From Chromobotia macracanthus (Eukaryota > Chordata > Actinopteri > Cypriniformes > Botiidae): a stretch of DNA of 64,000 nucleotides. The notes beneath the pieces are model-generated. The model did not search any database, had not been told where the DNA came from, and saw only the letters and a program-made list of their open reading frames with translations. The stretch spans positions 3,972,501 to 4,036,500 of the forward strand of contig JAZGTH010000019.1 of the NCBI GenBank assembly GCA_036877525.1. Direction: 5' to 3'. Shown piece after piece: positions 59,311 through 64,000 of the stretch (the stretch's first letter is position 1; each line of letters opens with the position of its first letter). The position numbers were made by a program, and so were the translations under genes.

Positions 59311-61478
59311 TATGTTTGTGTCTCCTATTTAATTAGGAACTCTAGCCCGGTCGTGCAGCGTCTCACATACTTCAAAGTACTGTGGGACTTCAAGGTCTGT
59401 GATTGCTTAAGGTGTGACGTGTAGCAGAATGGATGATTATGAAAAATTAGCTCCTTTCGTAGCACTGGTCGGAGAAGCCCCAAGGGCCTACATCACTGCT
59501 TTTGAATCTACGAGTGAACAGAAGTAGCTGGAGATTACTGGAAAAACTTGAACAGCTTTGTTGGGAAAGCCAGAGTATGATGATAACATTCAGAGGTTTA
59601 GAGGTTACACTATTGTGATGCGCTGCAGGTTCATTTATCTAAAATATTAAAGCCGCAATAAGCCACAAGAGGCTGTGGTAAATTTATTTTAATGCACAAC
59701 CTCAGTGGCTTATTGCTTTTGTAAAACAGTGGCAACAGCAATATGATAAAAACATCACATTCAATAAAAACAACATTTACTAGTAATAATAATTACAATA
59801 AACAATTCTTCTGCCAAGTAATGTAATTATTAGGATAACTATAGGCTTTTACTGTTGCCAGGCAACCCGAGGCATTAATATAGGATTCAGTTCTTGTGAA
59901 GCCGCAACTTTGTATTTGCTACTTTACAAAAGCTCATTCAATCAGATTTTAAAGCTGGAACTATGAATAAAAAAAAATACATTTAGACTTTATAAAACTT
60001 CTCAGGTCCTCTGTATATGCAAAGCAATGAGTAGAAGTTTTTTGTTCAGGTAACTGTTTCCAGACAGGGTTTGGCTTCAATAAACACAAAGTTTTCGAAT
60101 GCGAAAGAAGGAGAAGATTAGCCAAATCCAAACTTACATATTAACAATGTACTTTTTTCCCATCTTTCTCATGATTCGCTAGCCAGGTGTGATTAAGATG
60201 CAAGATCTTTAAAATGCGATTTACTAAGTTTTTCATGTTTTATTGTGTTATCAATTGAGACAATATATTCTGCAGAACAAAGTATTGTGTGAGTTCAGCT
60301 GGTTGCTGGTTTCGATAGCACAAAAATTTGTCCTTGTGTTGGACGAATTTGTGTTTTACAATAGCAATTTTCCTCCTCAATCAATGCAGAAATTATGAAA
60401 ATGTTGAACTCATCATTACATTACAATTATTCAGCTTGACCTTGTTCATGTTTCAGCTAGAACTAATCACTGACTTGACAATGCCAGGAAAATCGTCTGT
60501 TTGAAGATAAAATAGCATCTCCGTATGAAGCTCCATGGCACAAAACAAGCAAGGCACTCCAGCAGTTAACTGTGTCTTTGTAACTGTCTCCTGAGACCTC
60601 AATTTATTAGCTAAGCTGGAGGCTCTTTGTAAACCATAAGAGAGACTTAATCACTCGGCGGGAGAAGAGCACACACTGCTTCTTTGCCCAAAAACTTTCC
60701 ACAGTCTTTCACACAGCCACCAGTAAGGTTGTTATATTAATGGAAGCCCTTCTTCACACTAGATATTCATCTTCATGACAGCTGCATCCCAGTTGAGCAC
60801 TTATCAAAGGGTCCACATCATTTTTAGAGTTTTATCTGGGTTGCCTCTGAGTGCATTTCTTTAGCCTGGACATCCGATGGTGGTCAATTGGTAATCAGAG
60901 GTTTGTTTCTACTGTTGACAGGTATAGAGGTGTTTTTCCTGCCCCATTTTACATACACTTTTGGAATTGTCATGTTTCTCACGGAAACACATTTGGAATT
61001 CTCTAGATGTGTCAGTTACTACAACTACAGGCTGATGTTAAGTTATCATCACTTAGAATAATCAATGTGGCTGCCATAAAGTCTTCAAGGTGATCATACA
61101 CAACATGGCTTATAGCACAAAATGCGCAAAAATTTTAAGTTAATACAGGAACGGATGCGTATAAGACTGATATCAATGTAACAGAAATTGTAATGGAATA
61201 TCATTTTGTAATTTTTAGTCTAAGACCAAGAAACCAGTTTAGACTTATTTAAACTGTTTTGTTTTTTCAGTAGAATGTTAACCATGTTTGAGGTAGAATT
61301 GTGTTTCTTAAAATTAGATATAGGTCTACTATTCTAGCCTAACTTAGCTTGGCTAAGTGCCGCTTCTTATCAAAGCCCTATTTTCCATAAGTCCAAAGTC
61401 ACACGCTTGAAGTATATGCACAACAGAGATAATGTTGCACACAGCTACTGTAAATGCTCTCTAGACTTATTTTTTCAG
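59311..61478. other. AT-rich unique sequence
   Basis: Apart from the X-box at 59854-59866, no repeat or gene was recognised. A block around 60590-60720 is slightly richer in complexity. Confidence 0.4.
59854..59866. promoter_or_regulatory. RFX X-box motif GTTGCCAGGCAAC
   Basis: A perfect palindrome matching GTNRCC N1 RGYAAC. It lies in otherwise ordinary AT-rich sequence. Confidence 0.5.
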
Positions 61479-61601
61479 GCCATTTCATCAGATCAGTCTA
61501 CCATCACATACCTGTGCGGTAATGTCCCTGGTTATCAGAGTAATATCTGTTCCATATTGACTCTTATTCTGGCCATGGGGTCACACAACCAATTACTGTA
61601 G
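61479..61601 (+). other. Weak candidate exon
   Basis: After TTATTTTTTCAG (ending 61478), a frame starting GCC ATT is open for 40 codons and then ends with TAG. A moderate donor GCG|GTAATG lies at about 61519. The peptide resembles no known family. Probably chance. Confidence 0.1.
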
Positions 61602-63924
61602 ACAGGAAGACACTGTCTGAGTGATATGTACAGTAAAGCTGTGGTTTTGTTTTGCTTTTCTACATACAGTTTATTTGATCTTGACCTCAAGCTAGGAGAT
61701 CTTTCCTTATACACACATACACACACACACACAGTCATTATTGTGATTCACATGATCATATGAACATTGAAAGTTCATTTTCTCATCCTTCTTCTCAGTC
61801 CATTTAGTCACACAGGCCACTCATTATATCTACCTCATAATGGCGAATGACTCCTTTCAGTCACATTTTGGGTAATTTATATGCGTTATGATTAAAGTTT
61901 CCAGTCATCTCTAAATTCTCCAAATTACAATTTAAGTAAGAAAATTACAACTACGCTTCCAAGAGACCATTTTGTGGTGCAGGAATCGATAGGACAAAGC
62001 ATGGGAGAAGAAGGTATCTGTGACAAAATTGCCATATCAATCATGTCAAATCTAGAATTAATGAATCAACATTTCTTCATCTTGCCTCACTCAAAACCAG
62101 AAACTGAAATTCACAAGCAACGGTGTGTAATCCTTTCTAAGTTTGATCTGTTTGGGGTTTTAGTACCTAGATAAGATGTAAGAGTCATTCTGGCTTTCCT
62201 AAAGGTGAAATTTTCTTAATTTGCAGTCGTCACAGAGCTAAACGTAACACAACAACCAAATACAATTCCATCTCTTGTACAAATACACTATCAAGAACAA
62301 TAAGAAAAATAAGTTCCGTTTAAAGCATTGTTTATTTATTTGTGTTGTCCACATTGTTTTAGCACCACAAAAGAGTTATAGTTATATTCACCAAAGAAGT
62401 TATAGTAAAATCGAATAATGACACAAATATGGCACATGAATTTGCTCTTTAGAATGTCAAATATGTGCTGCATATATGTGAATAAGACGCAATCTTTAAT
62501 AATCCTGAATACACAGAAACCAAGGTGTTGTTTGTGCTAAAAATGACACTAAAAATTAAAACGCAAAAGTGTTTAGCATGTTATTTTTATTTCATACTTA
62601 TGAAAAATCAGCTTTGTAATTGACAGTTTCAGAAACTCAGATTTTAATCATTTATGAGTTTCACAACCCAGTTTATATTAAGAAGAAATGTTTGTCTTTG
62701 TGTGCAGAGAAACGCAAAGGTAAACAATCCAATCCAAAACAAAATAAAGCAAAAAATAAGGAAACTCAATTAGCATGTAATTAGTTGTGAAATTCTTGGT
62801 AAGGCTTTGTCATAATCCTGATGCAGTAGATTAGCTTTGGTCTTTGTATGTGTCTGGGGGTGTTTGCACATATAATGAAAGCTTAAAAATAGATTTTGAC
62901 ACACAGCTAAGAAGAATAAATGACTCCTGTGAAGTTAAGAAATTTGTTTTTGGTTGATTTGAAGTGATTTTCTGTGGTCTTACATGCACTCGTGAGAAAT
63001 GTAGAAGCTTCGCTTGTGAACTACTTTAAAATATAATTAAAAAATTGATATGAGTGCATTTCTGTCAAGCTATTAATTTAGTCTGAGGCATGAAGCATTT
63101 TTCTCTGAAACGAAGGTGGAACAATAGGGATTTTGTGTTGAAGAATTACTTAAGACCTGATTTAATGTTGGAGTCTCAGTGGATGTTGGACAGAAAACGA
63201 GTTTAAATATTGATCCAGTTTAAATATTGGTCCCAGGTCTTTGTTTTTTTAACTTTGGCAAGCATAAATTACCCTTTTATGGGGACTGATAATAATTTTA
63301 AATTTCTATTTAACCTACAAACTACAAATAACTTTAAAGCTAGAGTGTTGACTTAGGGCTGCCACACATTATAAGATATTGGGCCAATCTTTCCCCTTAT
63401 GACAATCCTAGGTAAAGTCACGATCGTCTTGGTGGTTGTACTAGTAATTTTAGCTAATTTTCCTGTTGTGCATGGTATAAGAGTGATTTACCATCAGAAA
63501 GCCTGTTGTGTGTTTGTGGGGGGACTTACAAACACACTGTGGATGGCACATGACATGAAATGATACCCAATCAGAAAGCCGTTGGAAGACAACTGCAGTC
63601 ATGGCACAGCAGGCTCAGTGCAAAGTAAGATGAGATGAACATCAGAGATGGACATTGCACGATTTTTCTGTAAAAAGCAGTCCAAATAACATTACTTGTT
63701 ACTTCTTTATGCCCATCAACCACCATGTTTGTTTACCGTGAAGTCGTGTTTAATTGGGAGAGATTTTGTGAGATTTCCCATGTTCACTGTCAGGAATTGG
63801 GTTGTTTGTGATTCATTTTCACAAGATCCTCTCCAGACACCATTGATGATGCTGCAGTGAACGAGCCAAGACTTTCCTGCAGATAAAACACTTGTGATTG
63901 ACACAAAAGAACAAACCAACAAAT
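61602..63924. other. AT-rich unique sequence with a CA run
   Basis: An (AC)n run lies near 61711-61733. The frames at 61974-62174 and 63716-63922 are unsupported. Nothing else was recognised. Confidence 0.45.
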
Positions 63925-63960
63925 TAAAAAAAAAAAAAATTTTTAAGTCGTTTAATCCCC
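63925..63960. repeat. Homopolymer patch, possible assembly problem
   Basis: A run of A followed by T runs and C runs resembles the patch at 3459-3560. The last 40 bases of the window are ordinary sequence. Confidence 0.6.
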
Positions 63961-64000
63961 CAACTTTGAACTAGGTTATGGGTTTGCCTATACAGTGTGC

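Overview
The window reads as nuclear, non-coding DNA from a teleost fish, most probably a cyprinid or close relative. No open frame resembles a known host protein family, no frame exceeds about 120 codons, and there is no operon-like, plasmid, phage or CRISPR architecture. Base composition is AT-rich with islands of higher complexity. The lineage call rests on recognisable decayed mobile elements: tRNA-derived V-SINEs of the HE1/DANA type, a second tRNA-headed SINE type, a LINE 3' end with a SINE-like tail, Tc1/mariner remnants, and several copies of a TTAA-flanked DNA element whose ends resemble repeats widespread in cyprinid genomes. These family names come from memory, not from a database search.

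Layout. 1-9 kb: mostly unique sequence, with two enhancer-like blocks (about 1.3-1.7 and 2.0-2.2 kb), a homopolymer patch that looks like an assembly problem (3.46-3.56 kb), a diverged direct duplication (3.7 and 4.4 kb) and a LINE 3' end (about 4.9-5.1 kb). 9.8-18 kb: one SINE, then several long blocks that look like conserved non-coding elements. 19-26 kb: one weak exon candidate, a TTAA-ended MITE candidate, a 95-bp almost identical direct duplication, and a perfectly palindromic compound microsatellite. 26-28 kb: enhancer-like sequence. 28-36 kb: the repeat-densest part, with DNA-element ends, a MITE, a V-SINE nested in an older TTAA element, and a Tc1/mariner relic. 36-50 kb: enhancer-like blocks alternating with unique sequence, one near-complete V-SINE and simple repeats. 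50-64 kb: two GC-richer blocks (50.1-50.6 and 57.4-57.7 kb), a second Tc1/mariner relic, an interspersed repeat, a SINE joined to a long TATC microsatellite, and unique AT-rich sequence.

Taken together this looks like a gene desert or the inside of a very large intron beside a developmental gene: many AT-rich blocks with TAATTA-type sites, a perfect PBX-MEIS composite site and two RFX X-boxes, with few transposons inside the blocks. That is inference; it needs cross-species alignment. I found no novel multi-gene system. The most informative observations are the recent 95-bp duplication, the palindromic microsatellite, the two internally deleted Tc1 relics, the nested insertion, and the candidate regulatory blocks. 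Three or four acceptor-plus-open-frame combinations are listed as weak exon candidates only.
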